DNA from: Streptomyces cavernae
Lineage (GTDB): Bacteria; Actinomycetota; Actinomycetes; Streptomycetales; Streptomycetaceae
Length of the DNA: 63,493 bases
Assembly (NCBI RefSeq): GCF_004023625.1
Contig: NZ_RPDJ01000050.1
Location: 1 to 63,493, forward strand
Reading direction: 5' to 3'
The translations under genes and the position numbers were made by a program. Position 1 is the first letter of the stretch. Each line of letters opens with the position of its first letter. This document shows positions 1 to 7,857 of this stretch, one piece after another. The notes under the pieces were generated by a model. The model was not told the DNA's origin. It searched no databases and saw nothing but the letters and a program-made list of their open reading frames with translations.

Positions 1-627
1 ATTGAGAAGGTCCGCGACGTGGTGGGCCTGTACCTGGATCCGCCCGAGCGCGCCATCGTGCTCTGCGTCGACGAGAAGTCCCAGATACAGGCGCTGGACC
101 GCTCGGCCCCGGTGCTGCCGATGATGCCCGGCATGCCCGAGCGCCGCACCCACGACTACCTGCGCGGCGGCGTCACCACCTTGTTCGCGGCGCTCAACGC
201 CGCCACGGGCGAGGTCATCGGCTCCCTGCACCGCCGCCACCGTGCCGTCGAGTTCAAGAAGTTCCTCGCCAAGCTCGACAAGGAAGTCCCCGCCGGGCTC
301 GACGTCCACCTCATCTGTGACAACTACGCCACGCACAAGACGCCCGCCATCCAGAAGTGGCTCCTGGCGCACCCGCGGTTCCACATGCACTTCACGCCGA
401 CCAGTTCCTCCTGGCTCAACCAAGTCGAGCGCTGGTTCGGCCTGCTGACGGACAAGCAGATCCGGCGCGGCGTCCACAAGAACGTCCAGGCACTGGAGAA
501 AGACATCCGCGACTGGATCGCGCACTGGAACGAAGACCCCAAGCCGTTCACCTGGACCAAGTCCGCCGACGAGATCTTCGAACGCCTCGCCGGCTACCTG
601 AACCGCCTACCCAACCCTAAACCCTAA
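1..627 (+). mobile_element. IS630-family transposase, 5' end outside the window
   Basis: The frame is open from base 1, so only the C-terminal 208 codons are present. They carry the DDE catalytic core of IS630/Tc1-type transposases: a first Asp in CVDEKSQ, a second in LICDNYATHK, and the Glu in NQVERWF. The tail with IRRGVHKNVQALEKDIR and the WNEDPKPFTW motif is also typical of actinobacterial IS630 enzymes. Such enzymes cut and paste the element into TA targets. The part seen has no internal stop, so the copy may be complete upstream. The right end probably lies near base 656, but I cannot pair the inverted repeats because the left end is outside the window. Confidence 0.9.
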
Positions 628-775
628 ATATGCAGCTTTTCTAAGACTCAGGACACTAGAAGTCTGATGAAGATCTTGGGTTCTGGCCCTGCCGCGTGAG
701 CGGCTTGACAGACCGGATGGGTACTCGGGGTACTCAAGCTGGTCGTGGGCGGGAGTCTGCGGAGAAGATCGTTCG

Positions 776-948
776 TCAGCGGTCGACTTCGGGGTTTGTC
801 AGGACGAGCAGGGCACGCAGGCGATGGGCGGCGCGGGCGGGGTCGGTGCGGAATTTGCTGAGGGTCCGCCAGCTCTTGAGGCAGGCGAAGCCGTGCTCGA
901 CCGGTGCCCGTCCGACGGCGAGAACTCGGTTAGCCCGTAGTCGGCATG
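776..948 (-). pseudogene. IS5-type transposase fragment (C-terminal tail)
   Basis: Read on the minus strand, the segment encodes about 50 residues including ANRVLAVGRAPVEHGFACLK and the end RALLVLTNPEVDR. This is the conserved C-terminus of the IS5-type transposases common in Streptomyces. The catalytic Glu region (APVEHGF) is present but the first two acidic residues and the rest of the enzyme are missing. Upstream the frame runs into the terminator hairpin of the next gene, so the fragment is cut off there. It cannot be functional. Confidence 0.75.
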
Positions 949-1000
949 CACGCAGCGGTGCCCCGCCCCGCGTTTCTCGGGGGCGGGGCACCGCTGCGTG
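949..1000 (-). terminator. strong hairpin terminator behind the crystallin-like gene
   Basis: A perfect 21-bp inverted repeat (949-969 with 980-1000; arm starts CACGCAGCGGTGCC) encloses a 10-base loop. It lies 10 bp past the stop of the minus-strand gene ending at 1010. There is no clear T tract, as is usual for Streptomyces terminators. Confidence 0.8.
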
Positions 1001-1009
1001 CCGGGTGTC

Positions 1010-1555
1010 CTACAGCATGGCGATCGAACTCGCCCGGTCGTTCATCGGGTCCCCGACGTACGAGGTCGTCTGCTGGTACTCATGGTGGACACCGGAGGTG
1101 TTAGGGGCATCCCACAACTCCAGCCAGCAGGACAGAGTGGTCAGCGAGCTGACGGAGTTGTCGAAGATGCCATCGAGGTTGGTCTCGAAGTCCCGGCCGT
1201 TGCCATTCCGACAGCCTCTGTCGGCGGTTAAGATCATGGCGGAGCCGCCGTAGTTCGAGGCCGTGTAGACAACGCCGAGCTGCACGGACCGCGCCCCTGT
1301 AGTGCCCGAGGAAGCCTTGAGACGGTCGGCCAGCTTCTGGTCGATGTGCTTCGCCGACAACGGCGCGTCGGTGATCCGTCCGTAGGTGGAGGCGGCGACG
1401 GCCTCCCGGAACGTGCCGTAGCACTGCTTGCTGTCTGAGTCGAGGTTGACCACGCAGTTCGTCGGCGCGGGCGCGGCGTTCGCGGTGGCGGCGGCCGTGC
1501 CTAGAGCCAAGATGGTCGTTACTGCTGCAATAGCGATACGTGACATAGCAAACAT
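1010..1555 (-). CDS. secreted protein with a beta/gamma-crystallin-like domain
   Basis: The 181-residue product starts with a classical signal peptide (charged MFAMSRIAI, hydrophobic core, cleavage near TANAAPA). The second half, with GVVYTASNYGG, FDNSVSSL and a final RASSIAML, has the repeated aromatic/Gly and Ser pattern of beta/gamma-crystallin or peptidase-inhibitor I36-like proteins secreted by actinomycetes. Three Cys pairs or more could form disulfides outside the cell. Family assignment rests on pattern recognition. No enzyme residues are visible and the function is unknown. The gene stands alone between a transposase fragment and a regulator remnant and has its own terminator. Confidence 0.7.
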   Translation of the reverse strand: MFAMSRIAIAAVTTILALGTAAATANAAPAPTNCVVNLDSDSKQCYGTFREAVAASTYGRITDAPLSAKHIDQKLADRLKASSGTTGARSVQLGVVYTASNYGGSAMILTADRGCRNGNGRDFETNLDGIFDNSVSSLTTLSCWLELWDAPNTSGVHHEYQQTTSYVGDPMNDRASSIAML

Positions 1556-1639
1556 GGGTCACTCCGGTCTCGTGGATGTCTGCCAACACTCCGCTACTAC
1601 GACGAGAACCTCATGCAGGTTCACCCTGTCCCCGGGCAA

Positions 1640-2130
1640 CGCCAGTGCCAACATGCGCGACAGCCTCGGCCTGAAGCCGCTGGTACCGGGTATCCCGCCG
1701 ATCCGCTCCCGGCGCGCCCGCGCCGTCGGCGACCGACCAACCTCCCCGTCGGCCGAGGTGCTGCGCACGTTGGTGGCCGGACTGGTCGGGGAGGTTCCCT
1801 CCGCTGCTCATCGTCGAGCCCTTGAGGTGGCAGCGCAGGCCCACTCGTCGACCGAGGAACTGCTGGCGGCCGTGCTCGCCGACCAAGACGCGCCGGGGCT
1901 GTTCCAGTGGTTGCGGGAGCTGCCGTTCATCGAGTCGACGCCCTTGGGTCTGTATCCGCATGACGCCGCGCGGGAGACGCTGACGGCCGACCTGCGCTGG
2001 CGGGCGCCCATCGCGTTCCAGGCGATGCGGCAGCGCCTGGCGGAGGAGTTACTTGCGTCTGTTGCGCGAAGCCCGGCCGGAGCGGGTGCGTGCGGCCGCT
2101 GACGACCTGTCCGGCGCCGGACAGGTGGAC
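1640..2130 (+). pseudogene. remnant of a large LuxR/AAA-ATPase regulator
   Basis: One open frame reads VLRTLVAGLVGEVPSAAHRR, then LFQWLRELPFIES and LYPHDAARETLTADLRW. This pattern belongs to the domain just after the NACHT/AAA module of large Streptomyces LuxR-type regulators (usual form PFVE...PHDVAR..L.ADLRWR). After about 2050 the match continues in another frame (YLRLLREARPERVRAAADDL), so there is a frameshift as well as loss of both ends. The N-terminal P-loop and the C-terminal HTH are absent. Just upstream, 1583-1618 reads ANTLRYYDENL in one frame, which could be a scrap of a MerR HTH, but this is too short to call. Confidence 0.6.
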
Positions 2131-2316
2131 AGGCGTGGACAGCGCCGGGCACCACCGGGGCTGGGAAGTGGACAGCGGATGGGGCCAGGCTTCGAGCCAT
2201 GAGCCCCACCGGTTGCAAGCCCCGACGATCCGGCCCCGCCGGCCCATGGCGCGCGCCGCCCGGCCACGAGCAGCACCGCCTACGGATTGAGCTGCCACGG
2301 GTTGACGCGAGAAAGT

Positions 2317-2336
2317 GTGAGTGGTTGAGTACTCAC
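2317..2336. promoter_or_regulatory. probable TetR operator at the start of the tetR gene
   Basis: The 20 bases GTGAGTGGTTGAGTACTCAC end directly before the ATG at 2337. The outer six bases of each side are inverted repeats. The left half GTGAGTGGTT is repeated exactly at 2969-2978 in front of the pump gene, so both are likely sites for the TetR protein encoded between them. A GAG seven bases before ATG is the only possible ribosome site, so the mRNA could be leaderless. Confidence 0.6.
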
Positions 2337-2903
2337 ATGAAGAGCGAACGATCCCGCCAGTTGTCCACCGCCGAGGAGCGCCGCGAGACGGTGCTGCGCA
2401 CCGCGATCGGCGCCTTCGCCGCCCGCGGCTACTGGGGCACTACCACGACCGAGGTGGCTAAGGCGGCGGGCATCTCGCAGGCATACGTCTACCGCCTCTT
2501 CCCGAGCAAGGAACTGCTGTTCACGGCAGTGGTCGAGCACTGCTTCGTGCAGGTGCGAGCCGCCCTGGAGCGGGCCGCCGCCGAGGCCAAGGGCAGCTCC
2601 TCGGAGGTGGTCCTCAAGGCCATGGGCGAGGCGTACGCCCGGCTGATCAGCGACAACGACCTGATGCTGATCCAGCTGCACGCCCAGGCGGCGGCGGTGT
2701 CGGAGCCAGCCGTGCGCGAGGCCGTGCGGCAGGGCTACGCCCGGCTGGTGGAGTACGTGCGCGGCGCCTCCGGCGGCACGGAACAGCAGGTCCAGGAGTT
2801 CTTCGCGCGGGGCATGCTGTGCCATCTCATCGTCTCCATGGGGGCTGAAGAGGTGGACGCCCCCTGGACCCGGACGCTTTCGGCCGGCATCAGGCACTAC
2901 TGA
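2337..2903 (+). CDS. TetR/AcrR-family repressor
   Basis: The product has 188 residues. Residues 14-60 form the TetR N-terminal HTH (AIGAFAARGYWGTTTTEVAK, then AGISQAYVYRLFPSKELLF with the recognition-helix YVYRLF). The C-terminal two thirds are an all-helical ligand pocket of the type found in repressors of multidrug pumps. I chose the ATG at 2337 because the HTH begins soon after it and the upstream frame runs through non-coding pseudogene DNA. The adjacent gene is a drug-pump pseudogene preceded by a matching operator, so this protein probably once controlled that pump and itself. The ligand is unknown. Confidence 0.88.
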   Translation: MKSERSRQLSTAEERRETVLRTAIGAFAARGYWGTTTTEVAKAAGISQAYVYRLFPSKELLFTAVVEHCFVQVRAALERAAAEAKGSSSEVVLKAMGEAYARLISDNDLMLIQLHAQAAAVSEPAVREAVRQGYARLVEYVRGASGGTEQQVQEFFARGMLCHLIVSMGAEEVDAPWTRTLSAGIRHY

Positions 2904-2968
2904 GCCGGCGCGACCGCGCGGCCGGACTCTCGGCGGGGCACGCAGCCCCGCCTCTCTTGGCCACGCAT

Positions 2969-2987
2969 GTGAGTGGTTAACCACACA
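2969..2987. promoter_or_regulatory. probable TetR operator before the MFS pseudogene
   Basis: GTGAGTGGTTAACCACACA contains the perfect 12-bp palindrome GTGGTTAACCAC (2971-2984 region). Its left half matches the site at 2317. It sits 12 bases before the GTG start at 2999 and just before the AAGGAG ribosome site, so bound repressor would block transcription of the cassette. Confidence 0.6.
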
Positions 2988-2998
2988 AGGAGTGTTCC

Positions 2999-3588
2999 GT
3001 GAAGACCACCGGCACCACCCGCAGCCCCGAAGCCGCTCTCGCGGCGCTCGCCGGGGCGCAGTTCACCGTCATGCTGGCCACCTCGATCGTGAACGTGGCG
3101 CTGCCGCAGATCCGGTCGGGCGTGGGGCTGTCGGACAGCGGCACCACCTGGGTGGTCAACGCCTACGGCCTGGCCTTCTGTGGCTGTCGCGGATCAGCGC
3201 CCACGGCAGCTACGCCGTCGACGTCCTGGGCACCAGCATTCTCATCGGCCTCGGCCTCAGCATCGCCTTCGTCCAGCTGACCGCCCTGTCCGTCGAGGGC
3301 GTCCCTGCCCAGGACGCGGGACTGGCCGGCGGGCTGGTCAACACCACCCGCCAGGTCGGCGGCGCGATCGGCCTGGCCGTCCTGGCCACACTCGCCGGCA
3401 CCGCCACCGCCCACGCGGCCACCCACCAACCGCACCTGGAGGCGCTGACCGCCGGGTATCGGACCGCCTTCGCCATCAGCGCCGTGATCCTGGCCTCCAC
3501 CGCCGCCCTCGCACTCCTGCTCTCCCGCCGACGCACCGCAGCCCCGGCGGCCGACCGGCCCGTCCCGCAGCCAGCGGCCCGCCACTGA
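2999..3588 (+). pseudogene. MFS (DHA2-type) efflux pump with its central part deleted
   Basis: GTG at 2999 follows AAGGAG at 2987-2992. The first 60 codons encode the start of a 14-helix drug/proton antiporter (TSIVNVALPQIRSGVGL, TWVVNAYGLAF). Near 3178 the frame changes and the next recognizable segment is the C-terminal end (WLSRISAHGSYAVDVL, IGLGLSIAFVQL, NTTRQVGGAIGLAVL). About 300 residues covering helices 3-12 are missing, so no transporter can be made. The deletion left the promoter and operator intact, so downstream genes may still be expressed from here. Family members are normally about 460-500 residues. Confidence 0.85.
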
Positions 3589-3641
3589 CCACTGACACTC
3601 CCCAGCCCCTGACACCACGTCAATCGAGAGGAACCACCGCC

Positions 3642-4082
3642 ATGTTCACCATCGACGAGACCGCCCCCGTCATCGTCCGCCTGTCCACCGTCATCGACGC
3701 CCCCCTGGAGCGCATCTGGGCCCTGCACACCGACATCGACGCCTGGGCCGAGTGGAACGCGGACGTCGACCAGGCCAAGCTCGACGGCCCCCTGCTGCCC
3801 GGCAACTCCTTCCACTGGAAGACCCACGGCCTGGACATCACCTCCACCATCCGCGAGATCGTCCCCGGACAGCGCCTGGTCTGGGGCGGCCCAGCCAACG
3901 GCATCGAGGGCGTCCACGTCTGGACGTTCGAGCAGACCGGCAGCCAGGTCACCGTCCACACCGAGGAGTCCTGGAGCGGCGCCCCCGTCGACGCCGCCGC
4001 CGAACAGCTCGGCCAGGCCCTGCACCACTCCCTGACCACCTGGCTCGCCGGCCTCAAGTCACGTGCCGAGCAGGGCGACTGA
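3642..4082 (+). CDS. SRPBCC-family protein, cytosolic copy
   Basis: The 146-residue product has the helix-grip START/Bet v1-like fold signature: APVIVRLSTVIDAPLERIW at the N-terminus, DIDAWAEWN, then VPGQRLVWGG, WTFEQTGSQVTVHTEESW and a long C-terminal helix. Such proteins enclose a hydrophobic ligand in a deep cavity. A ribosome site GAGAGGA lies at 3626-3632. No signal peptide is visible, unlike its paralogue at 5571, with which it shares about half its residues, including LVWGGPA.GI..VHVWTF. Both flank a carotenoid oxygenase, so binding or handing over a carotenoid or apocarotenoid is a reasonable inference. Confidence 0.82.
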   Translation: MFTIDETAPVIVRLSTVIDAPLERIWALHTDIDAWAEWNADVDQAKLDGPLLPGNSFHWKTHGLDITSTIREIVPGQRLVWGGPANGIEGVHVWTFEQTGSQVTVHTEESWSGAPVDAAAEQLGQALHHSLTTWLAGLKSRAEQGD

Positions 4083-4133
4083 CATTCCCCTCACGGTCCC
4101 GCCACACCGCATCCACAAAGCGAGGAGCCCGCC

Positions 4134-5489
4134 ATGACCGCCGACAAGCCGTACCTCATCGGCCACTACACCCCCGCCGTCGACGAGATCACCGCCACCG
4201 AACTGACCGTCGAGGGCACCCTCCCGCCGGAACTGACCGGCCGGCTGATCCGCAACAGCCACAACCCCAGGCCCGGCGTCACCCCCACCCACTGGTTCAA
4301 GGGCAGCGGCATGGTCCACGGCATCCGCTTGCGCGAGGGCCGCGCCGAGTGGTATCGCAACCGCTGGGTCCGCACCCCCGCCCTCGACGGCGCCCCCTAC
4401 CTCACCGAAAGCGGCCCCGACCTGACCGCCAGCACCGCCGGCACCCACGTCATCGAGCACGCCGGACGCCTGCTCGCCCTGTGCGAGGCCAACTTCCCCT
4501 TCGAACTCAACCCCGACCTGGACACCGTCGGCGCCTACGACTTCGACGGCAAGCTGCGCAGCGCCATGACCGCGCACCCGAAGACCGACCCGGTCACCGG
4601 GGAACTGCACTTCTTCGGCTCCTCCCCGTTCCCGCCCTACCTGATCTACTACGTGGCCGACGCCAAGGGGAAGATCACGCACAGCGCCGAGATCCCCGAC
4701 GCGACCGCCTCCCTCAAGCACGACTTCGCGATCACCCGCCACCACGTGGTCTTCATCGAGGGCACCGTCACGTTCGACCCGAACGAGAACTCCGGCATCC
4801 CCTACGGCTGGAACGACGACCAGCCGGCCCGGATCGGCGTCATGCCCCGCCGCCCGCAGGGCACCGGCAAGATCCGCTGGTTCTCCATCGAGCCGGGCAA
4901 CATGCTCCACGCCGCCAACGCCTACGAGGACGCGCAGGGCCGCATCGTCCTGGAGGGCCCCACCGTCGACCGCGAAGGCTTCCAGCTCTCCTGGAACTGG
5001 TGGGTCGGCGCCCCCAGCCGCGGCACCGAGCCCAACACCCGCTCCTACACCCGCCGCTGGGTCATCGACCTCAACGCCGGCAGCGTGGACGAGCAGATCA
5101 TCGACGACCTCGCCGTCGAATTCCCCACCCTCAACGACGACTTCCTCGGAGCCGAGCACCGCTACCAGTACGCGGTCTCCTTCCCCGACCAGGAAGGCTT
5201 CGGCGGCTACGGCGTCGTCAAGTACGACCGCACCACCGGCGTCCGCCGCATCCACCAGGTCGGCGACGCCCGCCTGCCCAGCGAAGCCGTCTTCGTCTCC
5301 GCCGCCGGCGCCACCCGCGAAGACGACGGCTACCTCCTCACCGTTACCTCCGACCTCAAGCAGGACGCCTCCCAGCTCCTGGTCCTGGACGCCTCCGGCC
5401 TCGACCGGATCGCCACCGTCCACCTCCCGCGCCGCGTCACCGGCGGCATCCACGGCTCCTGGATCCCCGACAGCGAGCCCCACAACTGA
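4134..5489 (+). CDS. carotenoid cleavage oxygenase (apocarotenoid/stilbene type)
   Basis: The 451-residue product matches the retinal pigment epithelium RPE65/carotenoid oxygenase family, seven-bladed propellers that split C=C bonds using Fe(II) and O2. The four iron-binding histidines are visible: H148 in MTAHPK, H196 in LKHDFAIT, H259 in GNMLHAANAYED and H440 in GGIHGSWIPD. Family hallmarks GRLIRNSHNPRP and WFKGSGMVHGI are also present. Ribosome site GAGGAG lies at 4122-4127. Length is slightly below the usual 480-500 but no blade looks missing. The substrate is not deducible. No carotenoid synthesis gene is in the window, so it may act on an imported or distantly encoded carotenoid or a lignostilbene. 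Confidence 0.92.
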   Translation: MTADKPYLIGHYTPAVDEITATELTVEGTLPPELTGRLIRNSHNPRPGVTPTHWFKGSGMVHGIRLREGRAEWYRNRWVRTPALDGAPYLTESGPDLTASTAGTHVIEHAGRLLALCEANFPFELNPDLDTVGAYDFDGKLRSAMTAHPKTDPVTGELHFFGSSPFPPYLIYYVADAKGKITHSAEIPDATASLKHDFAITRHHVVFIEGTVTFDPNENSGIPYGWNDDQPARIGVMPRRPQGTGKIRWFSIEPGNMLHAANAYEDAQGRIVLEGPTVDREGFQLSWNWWVGAPSRGTEPNTRSYTRRWVIDLNAGSVDEQIIDDLAVEFPTLNDDFLGAEHRYQYAVSFPDQEGFGGYGVVKYDRTTGVRRIHQVGDARLPSEAVFVSAAGATREDDGYLLTVTSDLKQDASQLLVLDASGLDRIATVHLPRRVTGGIHGSWIPDSEPHN

Positions 5490-5570
5490 CCCACCCCCTC
5501 CCCTGGGCACGGCGGACCCGCGCCGCCCAAGGAGGCCCCAACCAACCCACCTACACGCAAGGACCTCACC

Positions 5571-6155
5571 ATGCGCATCCGCACCGCGGCCAAGTTCCTC
5601 GCCGCCACCACCGGCGCCCTCCTCCTGGCCACCGGCACCGCCTACGCCCTCGGTGACGACAAGCCCGCCACCCCCACCCAGGCTCTGATCGCCCACACCG
5701 GCGACGTGGAGATCGACCACAACGCCCCCGTGATCACGCGCGAGAACATCCTCATCCACGCCCCCCTGCGCACCATCTGGAAGATCCAGACCGACGTCGA
5801 GAACTGGCCCACCTGGCAGCCCAACGTCGTCTCGGTCGTCAAGGACACCCCCGGACGCCTCCGCCCCGGCTCCGTCTTCCGCTGGACCACCGAGGGCCTT
5901 GGCATCACCTCCACCGTCCGCCAGGTCGACCCCGGAAAGCGCCTGGTCTGGGGCGGCCCCGCCCAGGGCATCACCGCCGTCCACGTGTGGACGTTCACCC
6001 CGACCGCCGACGGCGTCCTCGTCCACACCGAGGAGTCCTGGACCGGCGCCCCCGTCGACGCCAACCAGGCCGTCCTGCAGGCGGCCCTGGACAACTCGCT
6101 CCACAACTGGGTCAACAATCTCAAGCACCAGGCCGAGGCCCAGGCCGGCAAGTAA
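5571..6155 (+). CDS. SRPBCC-family protein, exported copy
   Basis: The 194-residue product begins with a signal peptide (MRIRTAAKFLAATTGALLLA, cleavage near AYA-LG) followed by about 20 linker residues and an SRPBCC domain. The domain repeats the sequence of the protein at 3642: PVITRENILIHAPLRTIW, DVENWPTWQPN, GKRLVWGGPAQGI, HTEESWTGAPVDANQ. AAGGA at 5559-5563 is the ribosome site. Having one copy inside and one outside the membrane around a carotenoid oxygenase is unusual, and suggests a ligand carrier on each side of the membrane. That is inference. No catalytic residues are recognized. Confidence 0.82.
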   Translation: MRIRTAAKFLAATTGALLLATGTAYALGDDKPATPTQALIAHTGDVEIDHNAPVITRENILIHAPLRTIWKIQTDVENWPTWQPNVVSVVKDTPGRLRPGSVFRWTTEGLGITSTVRQVDPGKRLVWGGPAQGITAVHVWTFTPTADGVLVHTEESWTGAPVDANQAVLQAALDNSLHNWVNNLKHQAEAQAGK

Positions 6156-6220
6156 CCCCCTGTCCCCAGCCTCCGGAGCCGTCACCGGCTCCGGCGGCAC
6201 CCATGCCGGAGAGGCCCACC

Positions 6221-6774
6221 ATGTCGCTCGACAACGCGCTCCTCACGATCCACGCCCTCGCCGCCCTCGTGATGCCCGCCAGCCTCTCCCTGGACTGGAT
6301 CGGCGTCCTGCGGCTCCGCCGCGTCAGCACGCTTCCCTCCGCCCGCGAAGGCATGACAACCTCGAACGGTCGGCCGCTTTCGGCGCCTGGACACGCCTGA
6401 GCACCCTGGCCGCCGGACTCTGGCTCGCCATCGATGCCGGCCACTCGACCGGCTGGATCATCGCCGGACTCGCCGGCTGGACCGACCTCGTCCTCCTCGG
6501 CAAACCCCTGACCGGCAAAGACCTGCGCACCATGGCCAAGACCGCGCGCAAGAGCGACAGCCTCACCACCAAACTCGCCGCCAAGATCCACGACCCGCGC
6601 CTGTGGTCCTCCGTCCACACCCGCACCGGAGTGGTCGCCGCCGTCCTCACCGACATGCTCGCCAAGCCAGGCACGGTCCTCGCCCTCACCCTTCTGTCCG
6701 CCGGATACCTCATCGGCACCCTCACCACACGACTGACCCGCTCCCGCCAATTCGAGCCCGTGAACCTGGCGTAG
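6221..6774 (+). pseudogene. small membrane protein, frameshifted
   Basis: ATG at 6221 follows GGAGAGG. The first frame encodes LLTIHALAALVMPASLSLDW, then SLDWIGVLRLRRVST, and stops at 6400. The sequence continues sensibly in another frame from about 6352 (NLERSAAFGAWTRLSTLAAG, then LWLAIDAGHSTGWIIAGLAGW and a last helix ALTLLSAGYLIGTL) to 6774. One inserted base or two deleted bases near 6340-6358 would give a single protein of about 180 residues with three or four hydrophobic segments. It could be a real mutation or a sequencing error. Position and spacing suggest that it belonged to the carotenoid oxygenase cassette. No family is recognized. Confidence 0.6.
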
Positions 6775-6880
6775 CCGCCATAGCCCCCCGCCCGGCACCC
6801 CCAACCGGGAAAGGGGAGCGCACGCCTCGACCCCCTGCAGGCGACGCGCACCGAGCCCCGCCCGCCCGTCTCGGGTTCTA

Positions 6881-7845
6881 ATGAACGTCGCAACACCCGA
6901 AGTCCGGGTGGGCGATGAAGGACCAACAGAAGCACTGTCGGGGGGCGCCCGAACTCTCGCCGTCATGCTCACCGACGGCGGCGAAGCGATATCGGACCCG
7001 GCCCTGCTGCGTGACCAGGCGGAGGTGTTCGGCCCCGTCGCCTCCACCCCGACCGCCTGGCGCCTGCTGGCCGGCGTCGGCTCGGCTGCACTTGCCCGCC
7101 TGCGCACCGCCAGGGACGCCGCCCGGGAGATCGCCTGGCTACAGGCCGCCGAGACCAGGGCGGGGATACCAGCAGCCCGCGCAGGCAGACGTGGCCTGCC
7201 CGGTCTTGTCCTGGACCTCGACGCCACCCTGGTCACCTGTCACTCCGAGAAGGAGCAGGCGGCGGCGACCTACAAGCGCGGCTTCGGCTACCACCCGCTG
7301 CTGTGCTTCCTGGACAACACCGGCGAAGCCCTGGCCGGAGTGCTCAGGCCCGGCAACGCCGGTGCCAACACCGCCGCCGACCACATCACCGTCCTCGACC
7401 AGGCGCTTGCCCAGTTCCCCGACGCCCACCGCTACGGCACACCCATCCTCATCCGCGCGGACAGTGCCGGAGGAACGAAAGCGTTCCTGGAACACCTCCG
7501 GGCACTGCGCTCACGCGGGATCCTCACCCATTTCTCCGTCGGATACGCCGTCACCGAGCCGGTCCGCCAGGCGATCCGAGCCCTGCCCGAGCAGGTCTGG
7601 CATCCCGCACTCGAACAGGACGGCACCCTGCGCCAGGGCGCGGAAGTCGCCGAGCTGACCGGCATGATCGATCTGGCCGGCTACCCGGGCGGGACACGGG
7701 TCATCGTGCGGCGAGAGCGTCCGCACCCCGGGGCCCAGCTGTCGCTCTTCGACCTGGACGAAGGCATGCGTCACCGGTCTTTCTCACCGACGCCCGTTAC
7801 GGCGAGGGCTCCTTGCAGCACCTGGAGTTGTGCAAGGCGCCCCTC
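6881..7845 (+). pseudogene. IS1380-family transposase, truncated and frameshifted
   Basis: The frame from 6881 contains LAVMLTDGGEAISDPALLRD, the catalytic Asp region LVLDLDATLVTCHSEKEQAA, HPLLCFLDNTGEALAGVLRP and LIRADSAGGTKAFL, all typical of IS1380 transposases. At least 60 N-terminal residues are missing. At about 7770 the frame breaks: the family's FLTDARYGEGSLQHLE continues in the next frame and is cut off by about 7845. The C-terminal catalytic Glu domain is absent, so it is inactive. Confidence 0.8.
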
Positions 7846-7857
7846 GCAAAGTGCTGC

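Noticed and set aside
4059..6200. 713-codon minus-strand frame opposite the oxygenase cassette
   Set aside because: Gly/Asp/Val-rich antisense shadow of three well-supported genes.
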